DNA of 64,000 nucleotides, taken from NCBI GenBank assembly GCA_009869945.1, contig WIXG01000002.1, forward strand, positions 496,001 through 560,000, given 5' to 3'. This document shows positions 1 through 12,439 of the stretch, piece after piece. The stretch comes from Mesaphorura yosii. Lineage: Eukaryota > Arthropoda > Collembola > Poduromorpha > Tullbergiidae. The translations under genes and the position numbers were made by a program. Within the stretch, counting starts at the first letter, position 1, and each line of letters begins with the position of its first letter. The notes under the pieces are model-generated. The model was not told the DNA's origin, did no database searches, and saw only the letters and a program-made list of their open reading frames with translations.

Positions 1-16
1 TTTCTAGACACTCACC

Positions 17-3000
17 TGCATTCTCGAAAAGAACACTCGCCAGATGAGTTGAGCCCTGAGGCCTCAACATTTGTTGCTGGAGAAGACTTGGAGCCACGGT
101 GGAGGAAGGTCTGAATTGTGAATGATTTACCGACATGCTCGCGCTCGCACCGACGTGGGATCCGCGAATCAGGGTCTGTGACAAAATCTCCGAGCTGTGC
201 CTCCTCTGTGTTTCGACAATGAGCGCCCTTCGGTGTTCCATCTCGACCAATCGCTGAGCCTCGTGCGACGCAAAACACGGCTCGGCAATGAGCTCCTGGC
301 TCGTCTCCCTCTCATTTTGTTGCACGGGGTACGGGCTTTCGGGTTCAAATATGTTGCTGTTGCTCAGCGTGCTTCCTATTCGCAAGTGCTCTTCGTTGAA
401 GTGAGCGTGAAGTTCCGCGTCTGACGTGAAGTTTTTGTCACACATTGTGCATTTAAAATCATCCGACTCATTCTGTTGGTCAGTCTCTTCTTCACGAGCA
501 CCAGGACCGGACTGGCACACGTGGTCATGGTCATCAAATGTTCTGGCTTCCGGGTTCACACTATTCTGTTCTTCATTGACTCGCGGAGCGTGCGGCGCCT
601 GATCGTCTGTCTGACGATGGTCTCCGCCCATGCCCAAAGATATGTCTTCTGGCCGAACGTGAATGACCACATTCTCACTCTCGTCGCCCTGCTCGTGCTC
701 GCCCTCCTCCGAATTCGGGGGTGTGATGTTCTCAAACTGTGGCGATGCAGTCGGAGCCGAATTTGGTATATTGGTTTCTGGCGACGTGTTGGTGCTCTTG
801 TGATTGTTGCGTTCCCTCGAGCTCAGACTCAAGTCCGTGGGGGTCGGACTCACGTTCCCGCCATTGCAATGTCTGTCTCGATTCTCGCACTCAACCATGG
901 CGGTGATAAACTGCTTCTTCTTGGCCAACATTCCTGCTGGGCTTGGGCTTGGGTCTCTGTTGTTGGCTTCGCTTGTGATTGTCGTCTGAATGTCCACTAC
1001 CGTAACACCGCTTCCGCTCAAGTTTTTGGCGTCTTCCGAGATGAGCGTGCGTCGTTCCAAGTCATCCTCCGTCAGTGGGAGAATCGATTCTGGCTGAGTC
1101 TCGTCGTCGTCGTCTTTTCCCGGTTCCTGCAATAGCAAATCAAATGAATTTTTGAATGGCCGAATGTTGACTCGGGTCCCGGCTCGAAACTTGTTCGTGC
1201 TAAATATGTCAACCCGTGTAGTGTCCGTCTAATTATTTACAGCTCGTCTTCAAATTGCGAACAAATCAATTCCATTACGCTGATTAATTTGTGAGTGCAA
1301 TCGCAAGTCACATTGATTCCTCCCCGATCAATGATCACTTAAGCCAATTATGTTTAAATGTTAAATGAATTCGTAACCAGAATTTATTCAATAAAACTGC
1401 TAATGAATGAAATGAAGGAGTAATTAAGTGGTTCATATTGCGATTAAGTAAATCTTACACGGAATTCCGTGAGGGCCTCCTCTTCTTTGATTCTTCTTAA
1501 CAGTAAAAACTGCACAACCTTCAATCTAATTAAATCCGAGTAATAACTGTCCATTGATCTGAGCCTGAGCATGTTCATCAGAAAACAGACTCGGAGGCAA
1601 TGCACCGATTTCGTTCAGCTCACAGCTCTCAATCAAATCAAAATCCATGCTATCACGTCGAAGTGTTCTACCACTTATTGCATGGAGTTTGAAAAACCTC
1701 AAACCAACCAACCGCATTTCATGGCGGTGCGGTTTGGCTACAGACATCATTTAACCATAACGATTTTAACGATGCAAGAATGAAATGATTATGATTACTG
1801 AGACGGTGTGTATTTTGCGTGCAGTTTCGTGTGCAAAATCTGGTCTGGTGTCTGGCTGTGCGTTCGTGATGCCCATATTTACATTTGGCAGCTTACCTCG
1901 ATTATTGTCGTCAACGTTGAGTTTGAGCTGCTTGCTTGTCTATCGCTATGATTGTGATCCGTTTCTGTCTCTGAAGGATAGTCGGTCGGAATAATGCTCA
2001 TGGACCCAATCGTGATAGGTCGAAGCAGAGGCTTGGACGAAGCCGATGAAATGATTTCTTTGATGATGCCTGTAGCAGCAGAAACAGGGCTGTTGTGTTT
2101 CTCAGAGTCGGAGTCTGATGAAGAACTTCCTGAACTGGAGTCTGAACCCGGACGAACTTCTCGCCCGCTTGTACTTGGAGCAGTCGGACCTTTTCTTATC
2201 GTAGAAACTTCGTTGTCCCGCGGCGGCGGCGTTGGCTGCGGGTCAACTGCTGCTTTATCGTCACTTTTTGTCTTGGCGGCTGGCGGCGGTGAATGCGAAT
2301 AGTCAGTTTTATTTATCACTTTTCTCTCGTCAGAATTGTGCAACGGCAAAGATTTTTCTACAGAGGAAGAGGAATTCGAGGTGCATGTTTTAGTTTCATC
2401 GGATGCATTTGCTGCAGATTCCTCGTCCTGCAACCGTTTTACGTCTTGCTCCGGTTCCTGGCTTGGCAGCGGTTTGTCAACTGCAATTGCAGCGTCTGTG
2501 ATCACTGTTGTGCCAGTGCTGCATTCATTACTATCTTTACTGTCCGTGCGTGCTCGTTTGCCAGGCGGGTGGCCTGCTGCTTCTGCGTCCTCGCTACAAT
2601 GTGTAGAATTTGCACGTTTGCTCGACTCTTTGGTAATCGGAGTTATTGCATCGGCCTCTTTGTCTTTATCCTCTGCGCCGAGTTTCTCGCTGTTTATTGC
2701 ACTTGCACTTGGCGGTGGCGATAACGGTGAGGCCGGGACGGGGACTAGGACAGGAAATTTGTCTTCTGGCTCGAGATTTGAAGGCCGTTTCAAAATTGTG
2801 TAACTCTTTCTTTCTGAGGAGTCGCTCCCTCGTCGGCACACTGCAATCTTTAACTTCAACTCTTCGTTCGGTTTCGCACTCGGCTGCGGCTGCGATGTCG
2901 GTGCCTGAGTTTTAGCGTGCGCATGGGCGCTGACCTCAGTCACCTGCAGATTCTTTTCGACGCTATTCGTCGAATTTCGGCGTAGAGATCGTTTGTCGAC

Positions 3001-5296
3001 ATTGTTCATTGCAACAATAGGATAAGGATTCCGATTCTTTATGTGGAAGTTCACCACGTGATAAGTCCACGTTTCACTGTCTGCAAAGTTTCGCCCACAC
3101 CTGAAGCAGTGGACGCAGGGGTCAGAACCATCAGAGATTGGGACGACGATCGAAGGACTCGACTTTGGTGGCACTCTCGAGTAAGTTTTCAGAGGCGGGT
3201 TGGGTCTGCTGATGACACTGAAACTGGAATTGGCGTGATCATTGGCTTTAGCATGCGGTTTACTGTTGCTGTGGCTGGACTTGTCATGAGACCTGACAAT
3301 GGCTGTGGTGGAATTCAGAACATTCGTCTGGATTCGAAGCGGTTCAACTTTCGGGTCTTCCGGCGCACTGGCGTTCGAGTTAACTGGCGGAGCTGCGGGC
3401 TTTGGCTTGTTGCTATTGTGACTGGTTAGGATGATCGAGTTGCTATTGCCGTCAGGCCCGGCGATGGCAATAGAGACTTTACCGACTTCTTTCACGAATG
3501 GCGACTTAGATTTCGACCCGAGAAAATGGCTCTGCTTAATGTGTGTGCCCAACTCCTTGTCGGTCACGAATCGCGAGTGGCAGAGCACGCACTCTGAAGG
3601 ATACTCATCCCCGTGTAACTCGCTGGAATGCGCTTCTAATTGGACGCAATCGAGAAAGATTTCACCGCATACGTTGCAGGCCCACGTTGAGCCAGCAGTC
3701 CCTTTGCTGCCTGCACCTGCCTGTTGACGAAGCGGTGCGTTGTGTGTGTGTGTATGTGCGGTTGTCCTTGATGACGACGAAGTGACTGGAACCAGCAGCT
3801 GCGGTGATGGTGGTGGATCCGAGTCTTGCGACTTGCGAACGGTGTTCCTGTTCTCGCAAGTTGCGGAAGACAGATCGGGGATGTTCTCAATAACAGCTCG
3901 TTCAACTTCTGTGCAAGACAAGAAAAAGAACAAAAATAGACAATGAACAGCAGGATAACAATTTGTACTGTCGTAAAAACGGGGAAATCGTGTTCATGAT
4001 TTGCAATTTTTGGCAGAGCAATTAATTCCTGGCAGCACAGCACGGCACAGTTTCCTTCTCGCCGACGAGGAAGGGGAGGGTGAAGACATTCGTAAACCAT
4101 AAACGCTTCATGCGAAAATCTTTAACAGTGATTCAAAATCGTACCAGCCATGAAGTGTTCAACTGCAACGTGTGAGTCCGTGTCTTGTGTTTAATAATTG
4201 TAACCGTGTCAAACAATTATAATTTTATTTCCAACTCCGAGCCGTCCTCTTCTCATCTAGGTTCACAACGCTCGTCAAGAAATGAACAATCAAAAATGAA
4301 TGAATGAATTCTTGCGCGTCCAAACTATACATGCACAATGCAGTCATCAAAATTGGCGTTTCAATGGTTTCTTGTCCGGAAAATTTCCAATAATTTCCAA
4401 GGAATACAATTACAGAGCATAATTTGGAATTCCTGCAGGTTCAAAGAACTATGAAATAATTAACAATGGTGGGGCTCGGCTCGTCTCGTCTACGTCAACT
4501 GGTTTCAATGTCAGTTCAGTGATTTAGGATTTAGTGCGGGTTTGGAGGGAATCAAGAAGCTCAGCTTGAAAACTTATGGTACAGCAATCAAACCGGACTG
4601 AGCTGCGAGCCAGCTGAAGGTCAAATTAATCCTAAGTCGTCGTGAAAGGTGTGAATTACAAATAATTACAGATGTCCCCGCAAGAGAGGTGTTTTTGGGC
4701 CTCAAAGCCGGCACTGACTGGTGAAAGTGTTTAACGCTCAAGTCGAAAAATAATCTAATAGACTTTTGGCGGCAGGAGGACACCAATAAGTTTACATTTA
4801 CAAGCACATAAGCCGTGACAACTCAGTTGTGCCAACCCGCTTGTTGTAAGTCACTTCGTTAGTATAGACAAGAGCGAAAACGAATCCACTCAGACCGTTT
4901 CAAAACTTCCTGGAATCTTAATCTACGCATTACATTCTTTATCTACAACAAATATGTTTGCCCGTCGATTTATTTGCTCTCTCATTGATTCTAGGCTAAA
5001 TTCCCTTATTCACAGTTACCGATCACATAGCATAAACAGTTTCATGTCTGTTCATGAACTTCGAGAGTTAATTTATTAGACTTCAGGATTCCGTTGCCTA
5101 TTGAACATTGACTGTTTGCAGTAGACAATTGCGGTACTCACAATCAACAATACACCCACAAATATTTGCAGGCTAACGTTAAACACACCGAAACCCGTCG
5201 GCTCAAATTCCAGACAGCAGACAGGGCAAACATGTAAATGAATCAACTTAATTTGGGTTACTTACTCTTACGAACTGTCTCGTTAATGAGAACCAT
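17..5296 (-). CDS. C2H2 zinc-finger protein, 3' part outside the window
   Basis: Probable nuclear DNA- or RNA-binding protein with widely spaced C2H2 fingers; I do not recognise the family. Exons on the minus strand: 5296-5266 (31 nt, MVLINETVRK), 3908-1897 and 1126-17, then a GTGAGT donor and continuation past the left edge. The distant first exon was chosen because its A|GTAAGT donor matches the phase of the acceptor at 3908. Fingers: a pair at about residues 88-137 (CNVCGEIF..., CVLCHSRF...), one at about 278-300 (CFRCGRNF...) and one at about 905 (CTMCDKNF...H...H). The rest is low-complexity, rich in Ser, Pro, Asp and Glu, with an (His-Thr) run from a GT repeat. About 1,050 residues are visible. 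Fingers scattered through disordered sequence suggest a transcription or chromatin cofactor; that is inference. Confidence 0.8.
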
Positions 5297-6416
5297 TTGG
5301 GTGGATGTGGCCGTATCAGATGAACACAAAGAATGACAATTTCAACTCTTTCTTCCAAAGTCGAAGCTGCACAAAATTAATCGTGCAACTAAGCAGCGCA
5401 AAGTGCACGTGTTATCCTCATGCACCCTCAACAGCACAACAGCTACAGCTCGCTAGTTTCGTGACTAACCTCGGTTAGTCATTTAGCGTCACCAGATAAG
5501 ATTGCACTTGATACACGGATTGTGAGGGTCACGTCCACACATCATTGTTGAGCCCGAACTTTTACTGCGCAGTGCGAAAACGGCACTGCATAGCCAAATA
5601 TGGAGTGGTTACGAAAATTATTTGTATCAGCAGATAAGAAGCGGTGATTAACCACAATGTTGCGTGATGGTCTTGTGATTCTGGTGACCAGCTTCAGAAA
5701 TGAGGGTCGTAAATGTCGCAGGTCGTAAATTGCATCTTTATTTCACGGAATTCAAATCTTTACTTTCATCAGGCCAGAGTCCAGCTAAATAAAGATAATT
5801 TTCTGTTCTCAGATCAGATCACGTAATAAACGCGTGATCAAGCGAGTCCTTCATTAAGAAGAGCCATAAATTTAATAGGCGGCGGGAGGAACACATGTCG
5901 TGATGGAGCAGAAATTAGAATTATGATAATTGCTGGTCCTGCTGTCTACTCTCGTTTTAATTCGTGTTCGTATTATTCATATGCAATGCAATTAAAACAC
6001 TTTGACTTGGACTCGTTACATCGGAATGCTAGAAATTCGTTATTTCGATTTGCACTTTCGGATTTACTTGAGCTGGAACTGAACTTGGAACGTCGAGCGA
6101 TTTTTATTTACAAACACAGCAGACAACATCACAACACAACAATGCAATGTGTACTACGTCCGAATTAATCGCTGCTTTGAAAATGCCCCTCCACGCAGCG
6201 CTCGACGACTGGTTTGGTGGTTTTGGAATGCAACTTAACTTTGCAGCAGGCAGCCTTGAGGAGCCAAGGAGAGCAAGAGCCGAGAGAATTGTCTATATTT
6301 CTGGTTTTTGTATGCTACAATGCAAAGTCGGAAATGCAATGTAAGTGACTATTTGACTTTACAACAGCACTTCAAAAGGTCGGACAAGCGAAATATTGAC
6401 CACCTGCAACTTAGAA

Positions 6417-6461
6417 AATTTAGAATGCACAAGTGCAATCAAATCTTGTGCATTCTAAATT
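6417..6461. repeat. perfect 17-bp inverted repeat with 11-nt loop
   Basis: The left arm AATTTAGAATGCACAAG (6417-6433) is exactly complementary to the right arm CTTGTGCATTCTAAATT (6445-6461), separated by TGCAATCAAAT. A transcript of either strand would fold into a 17-bp hairpin. It could be a small fold-back element or a structured RNA; nothing nearby decides. Confidence 0.85.
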
Positions 6462-6750
6462 GAGTGAGTGCCATAATTTATTGATTAACAATTTCAATGC
6501 AACGTGGAATTGGCTGAATTTCAATAACTTATGCATGAGCGTACGTTCGATACTTCTTGCAAGACATGGAATGGGCGGGCGACTCAAGTCTTCGAGTCAC
6601 TTACTTGGCCTCGACACTCGAGAGACTCGAGACGTTCACTTGTTCATCTCAACTCGCCATAATAAATGACCATCACAGGGCCCACACGGCACACGAGACA
6701 AGACAAGACAGCTAATGTAAAATGTATTACCATTAATTTACTTGTAATTC

Positions 6751-6786
6751 AGGTTTTTCAGGTTTTTCAGGTTTTTCAGGTTTGCG
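6751..6786. repeat. 9-bp tandem repeat, AGGTTTTTC x 4
   Basis: Three exact copies of AGGTTTTTC followed by a diverged fourth (AGGTTTGCG). A minisatellite-like run with no coding association. Confidence 0.85.
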
Positions 6787-9700
6787 TTCGAGTCTGACAA
6801 TAAGGTAGGACCTCGGAGTTCATCTGACCATGGGTCAGTGGAAAGTGGAAACCGAATGGCCGACCGGCCTGTACTGGATTGAGCTGTTGCCAGCCTGAAT
6901 CGGAAGGAAACTTTTGCTCGATTTGAAATTGCTTCCCCAAAGCATTTTATTGCTTAGAGCACATGGCCGAACGCAAACGCCCTAGGCCAAAATGCGAGCG
7001 TGTAAAGCAGCTGCTTCCATGTTTCTGTTGAAAAGCATAAGCATAGGAATTCGGTGCCTGTGCCTGCCCTTCCCTTTTTTTCGCCTAAGTTATTGCAAAA
7101 TCGGTAGAGCGTACTCGGACCTGAGTTATCTGAAACAACAACCAACAATGCTTTCGAAAGATCCCGACGACAGAACTATTACTCATCACTCTATTTGATG
7201 AGATTTTGATAAAATTATTCACAATTGCAGCTTCAAAAGCCAAAGATAAAAAATCAGCCCACTGAGTCAAAACGGCAGGACTTTCCAATTTTACTGACGT
7301 ACGTGCGCATATTGGGTTTTCTTATCAGTGAGAGCATTATTGTGAGTCACCTTCATCGATCGACCAACCCAAACCATGAAACCATTATCAAGTGAAAATC
7401 CTCTCCTCTCTCATCACTGATTGGCTGACGCATTTAACTTACGTGCCTACATTGTAAATGCTTACATTGTAAACGCTGGCTTGAGTACTTCCAGTTCAAA
7501 CTCGAACTCGTCCAGCTCTCACTGGAACTTTTCCATTACTTTCTATTTGTTCATACCATGTCATGTTTTCTGTTTACCCAGTTTTTTTGGATGATAAGGG
7601 TTTTATCAGGATTAAAGTTCCAGTCGACGCAAAAGCTGAAAGCCTCAGAGATGGATGGCATTTAATGAAGCTTGGCTATGTCTTACATCTTTCTTGTCAC
7701 GCGTGCTTTAAGTAGGGAAGGGAATTTTCTGGAAAGGAACAGGAACCGGAAGCCGGGCCTCGAGGGCCTGGAAATGATCGAGCTTCTGCAAGAATTATGG
7801 AACTTGCAGAGTAGCAAACTGCAAATTGCGTTTGGCCTTTTGCGCATTGCATTCCTGAGTTTCGGGGCTTGTGACGATTCTACGCACTTTGGCCACGCCG
7901 TGCACGCGCTACTCAATTTCATTATTCATTGTTTGACTTCGACTTCGACGTAAACAAGACAAGCTTTGGCTCAGGGTCACGGGACGAGGCAGATATGCCT
8001 TTGATATTTCCGTAAAATGGAAAGCCTGACAATAAACAGCAAAATTTCACACAATTGCAGCCAGCCGCAGAGTCAGCATTCGGCATTCGGCGACGGTATG
8101 CTGCTTATCGCCCCTTTTTGCTCACCTCAGCACTTTTCTAAGAACATTCGACGCCCACGCACTTCAACCCTTTGAGCTTTGAGAGCTTTGAGCTGAAAAA
8201 TATTAATCTAGAATTTCGAGTTCAAGGAAAAATTGCGCAATCGATAAGGGCCGACTTCCTGCGTGTCGCCTGATGTAACCGACTCGTCTGACCATAAACA
8301 GCAGCTGTTACATTCGTTAGCGCGTCTAAAAAAATAGACGAGTGAAGTATGGTGTGATGTAATTAGTAACTGGATTTTATAATTCGCAGAAAATGTACGA
8401 TTAATTGATTTTTGCAGTGTAAATTGCAAAATACAAGTTAAGCCCATTGCTCAATGAATGATGGAAATTTTATTTCATTTACGTCGACTACACACGAAAC
8501 CATGTCCTTAGTTTTGTTGATAACCGCGATAAAGATTGTGGCTCATTCATTCTGTATCTTTTCCTTCTTGACTCGGCTTCTGCAAACTATGTATTGTAAT
8601 TTGTTGGTGAAACCACAATAAATAATAAAAGTGCACATGTCTCACACATTTTTGTGTTTTCTGTCACCGGAGGTCGTCTGACCGACACCGAAGCCACAAC
8701 CAAAAATTCCAATCACGCATGCGTGACATGGGAAAGCGACGCCCTGCGATGAGCGGACCACATTCTTATCTATGCTAAACTTTGGGCTGTGGCTTACCAC
8801 CGAAGAAAAATTTGCAACCACAGCCTATAGTCCGGCTGCTCGGTTCGACTAGCGGCGTGTCGAAGCCTTGCCGAATTCTTTCCATATGTGCCTTCGAAGT
8901 TTTCTGACTGAATGCAAATGGCGAATGCGAATGTGGGCTGAGCATGAAACTTACCTCAAGTGACAGCTTATTTCTTCTGCTTGAATGCTCGAATCAAATT
9001 CTTTCTCACGGTGGCTCGGTTAAAATTGAAAATTCTGATCGTTTCCGGAGCAAATAAAAACCACGACTGAGCACTCAAATATACGAAAAACAACTGATTC
9101 TTGAAATTGGAACACCAGGAGCTTCTAAGAACGTGCATAAACTTTATGACCTCGATAATTTTGTTGTATATCACGATATAGTGGATATGACGTGTATACT
9201 AAAATTCCCTTCAGGCCTACATTGCCTGCCTCAAGGTCTCTGGTGACAACTTTGAGCACGCCGGCGGAGCAGCGGCTCTCTAGCTCTCTTGAGAAATGAA
9301 AATGACAATTACAATGAGTCAACTAGCACGAGAACACGTGCATTAAAATGGAAGCGACAGCTTTGGAAAGGATCTTAAATTTTAACAACCAAAATCAGGG
9401 CCTTGGATCCTCGTGGAAAACGCGACACAGCCACCGCCAGACTCACGAGTCAAATCCCGGCTTCTTTATGACACGGCTTTGACTCCGACTGTGACTAAGA
9501 CATGGCCTCGTGCTCGTGACATGAAACCCAGATAAACATGCAGCTCTAAACTTTCACAGCCAACTCATCAAAAAGACGACGCCTGCTTCATAAAATTTAT
9601 GACTCCTTTCGGTCCACGCGTGAAAACGACGAGTAACGAATGTGATGCGCTAAGTTTGTGTCGCCTGTTTCTTGGAACTCGGGCAGGAAGAAATCCGATT

Positions 9701-11944
9701 ACAAACACTTGTCCTGTGCCGATCGCCGCCGTCGCCATCAGCATCAGCGACAATATTTTTTATTTCACGTGTATTAACAACAGCTTCTTAGAAAGCTGGT
9801 CGGTCTAGGCCGTAGGCAGGCCAGGCAATAAAAAATAAAAACACTTAATGCGGTTGAAAGATCAAAGGAACTGCGCCGCCCCACCACTTTTGAGGTCTGG
9901 CTGTTTGACCCACACTCATACAAAGGCACTCGTGTTCTTAGCGTGCTCCAAGTGCAAAATCCCGTCATGTCACGCCTTGACATGTGTCGAAGCTCGAAAA
10001 CAGGATGGCACATGGTAAATCAGATACTCACCTTGTTCGACGTTGTTATCCCGCACGTGCACGTGGTCATCATTTCCAGGTCCAGACGACTCTAGCTGTA
10101 AATCCATATCATTACTCCCATGCTCACTGCGTTCGTTTCAGGGGCTGGAAAAACGAGACTGGTTGCTGAATTTCTTAGTCAAGACGTTCGCGTTCAATGC
10201 TCCAATTTTCCCTGAAATTTTGCATGCATTTTGAGTTCTTAACGACTTTGAGGATAGACGAAATTATTCGAATGTTCGCGCAAATGGAAAATTATGCATG
10301 GACCTACCGAAGATAAGACTAAAGAAAACATGGCCGGCTCTGGCGGTGATTGGACGGACAAACGACAAACGACGCGACAAGCAGCAACGAACTCGCTAAA
10401 AGCAATAGTACTTTTCTCAAAAAGTATTCACCATATGAAAGAAGATAAGGACACTTATCTGTATCTTTTATCATTAATTTCGTATTATGAAATAATAATG
10501 CTCGTGTTTCCAAAATGTAGTATAATTTTAGCTTGTGAAAAATTCCTTTAATAATTTCGGGCTTTATTTAGAACGAGGGCGAGGCAATGGCAGTTTATTG
10601 TTAGCACAGTTAATAGAGACTTCAGTGATAACGTTATCCTGCCATCGCACTCTTGACTATAATTATCACTCCGGCCTGGGCAGCCCGGGAATAGAAATTA
10701 TTAGTGCAGGAAATCCAATTTACAAGCCTTGAGTGGAGATTTTCTGTTTTCAACATTTGAAGCGTCACTTCAAAATTTTGAACGCACATGTGCCTGTTTC
10801 GACATGTTCTGAACCTGAGAATCAAAATGTACTAAGCTCAGCGGCAGATTTGCTTTTGCAGAATTGGAGCCTTATTGCGTGCTAGAACACGTGTGGGGCA
10901 GGTTAGTCAGCACTTGAAGCTGTTATTTTCCAGGGAACTGAGTCCAGAAAACCAAACATTTGCTCACAGCACCCAGAGCCTCTTATCTCGAGTAAACAAC
11001 TGGAGCCCTGGACCATTGCAAAACATGACGCTGCTATCTCGAATTCACGTGAAGTGATGTCCCAATTCATAGAATTGCTGCTCCCCTTCTCAGAACTGTT
11101 CATGACTGGTTGGTATCCGCACGGGTATTGTTGTCGTTCGAGTCAGCAATCGGAAAACGACTTAAAGGCCAGCCAGTATTTGTGTGTACTTTAACTGCTC
11201 AAACAAAAACAGCGGCCCATCAATCAATCAACTTGCTTCATCCTTTTCATTGGCTTCCCTGTTTGATATTTTGCTAGCCATTTTCCATGTCTATGCTGGT
11301 CTCTATTCTTTCCTGGAGGAATTGGCATAACGGAGCATTGGAATTGGTGCACACTGCTGATAACTAGCTTCCATGCAAATTGAACCAAGAGAATTGTTGC
11401 CAGGGAAATTGTTCCAGATATTTGTTTCGAGAAAATTGTCCGCATATAGAAATTGTGGAATATAGCGCTCTTGAAAATATTTATGCAGGAGCCTTTCAGG
11501 GAAGAATATTGCATTTTGACGAAGTTTATTACAGAAATCACATATTATAAAACTTAGAAGCTGGATACATGTGGAAGTACACTAAAAGAAAAGATTACGA
11601 GTTCCAAATTCCTCATTCCTGTCAAACCTTCAAACTCAAGTCACGAAAACTGCTAATCTAAATCGTATCATAAGAACAGTTAACTATTACAATCAGCGTT
11701 TAAGAAGTTTTGAGTCAAGTTCGTTGCGGTGCTTAAGTAGTGAATTGGATTGTTGTAATTCCGAAGAACAGAGTACACGTTGTCAGTCGTGGCAAATTTC
11801 TCGAGAAATGGAATAATTTGTAAAAGGTGCGCATCAGTCTTATCATTGAACTAGCTTGGGACGGCCACCGCGTTGTGCTAAAAAAAAACATGGGTTAGGT
11901 TAGATTAGATTCTTTTTATACTTGCACTTCGTTAGGCATTCGTT

Positions 11945-12290
11945 TGTCGACCCACCGGACGAAGGAGGTAGCTCATCGGTGATCGAGCATCACCACACGC
12001 TCCAAATTCGTCAACGTGAGGCCCACTTTAAGACATAAATGTTGCGAATGGAGCCATCCAGGAAGCAAGCACGATGTCTGGGTTGTCCACGAGGTCGAAT
12101 GAGGAGTGTACGAGAGTTTCATCCAAGTCAATCACGAAGCGATGCTTATCAGTGTCTTTTAGCTGTGGCAGTAAGAATGGTCCTGCAGAATTTCGTCAGG
12201 TACTAAAATTTATTAGAATTTAAAGAAGAACATTCTCATCTCTTACCTGCCTGGCTCATGAGTGGAACCAATGGTGTGTCCATAACTCTT
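11945..12290 (-). pseudogene. relic of a small CTD phosphatase gene (CTDSP/SCP family)
   Basis: On the minus strand an exon-like piece from 12184 reads FLLPQLKDTDKHRFVIDLDE then TLVHSSF. This matches the start of the HAD-type catalytic domain of small C-terminal-domain phosphatases, including the DLDET nucleophile motif. Further matches follow in other frames: DGSIRNIYVLK near 12055-12025, then PHVDEF near 12015. The frame changes between DIVL and DGSI, again just before PHVDEF, and again after it (stops follow), so the domain cannot be read as one protein. A TTCTGCAG acceptor precedes the exon, and an upstream piece (MDTPLVPLMSQA, about 12280-12246) ends in a GTAAGA donor in matching phase. 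The copy therefore kept an intron and is probably a decayed DNA-level duplicate rather than a retrocopy. The rest of the phosphatase domain was not found. Confidence 0.72.
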
Positions 12291-12439
12291 CACCTTCTTC
12301 AAGGACAGCCACATTTTCGAAATGTTCTGCAAGTACAAAGTGACTGAAAAAGCTTCCGAACTCTTTCTCCAATTCCTCGAGACATTTTCATTCCTTTCTG
12401 CTTTCCGTCTTGATTGATGCTTAAAACCAACGTTCATTC

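Larger units (their letters stand above)
5297..11940. other. gene-poor stretch, no supported gene
   Basis: No open frame here shows a known domain or a convincing exon chain on either strand. It holds an inverted repeat (6417-6461), a 9-bp tandem repeat (6751-6786) and short direct repeats such as two copies of TTACATTGTAAA-like sequence near 7450-7480. It lies upstream of the zinc-finger gene and may contain its promoter and regulatory DNA. Confidence 0.5.

Noticed and set aside
476-1135. 219-codon plus-strand open frame
   Set aside because: It lies antisense to zinc-finger exon 3, whose minus-strand frame carries a clear C2H2 finger and proper splice sites; the plus frame has no domain.
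11889-11912. TTAGG-like run resembling arthropod telomere repeat
   Set aside because: Only one or two exact units with diverged neighbours; far too short to call interstitial telomere DNA.
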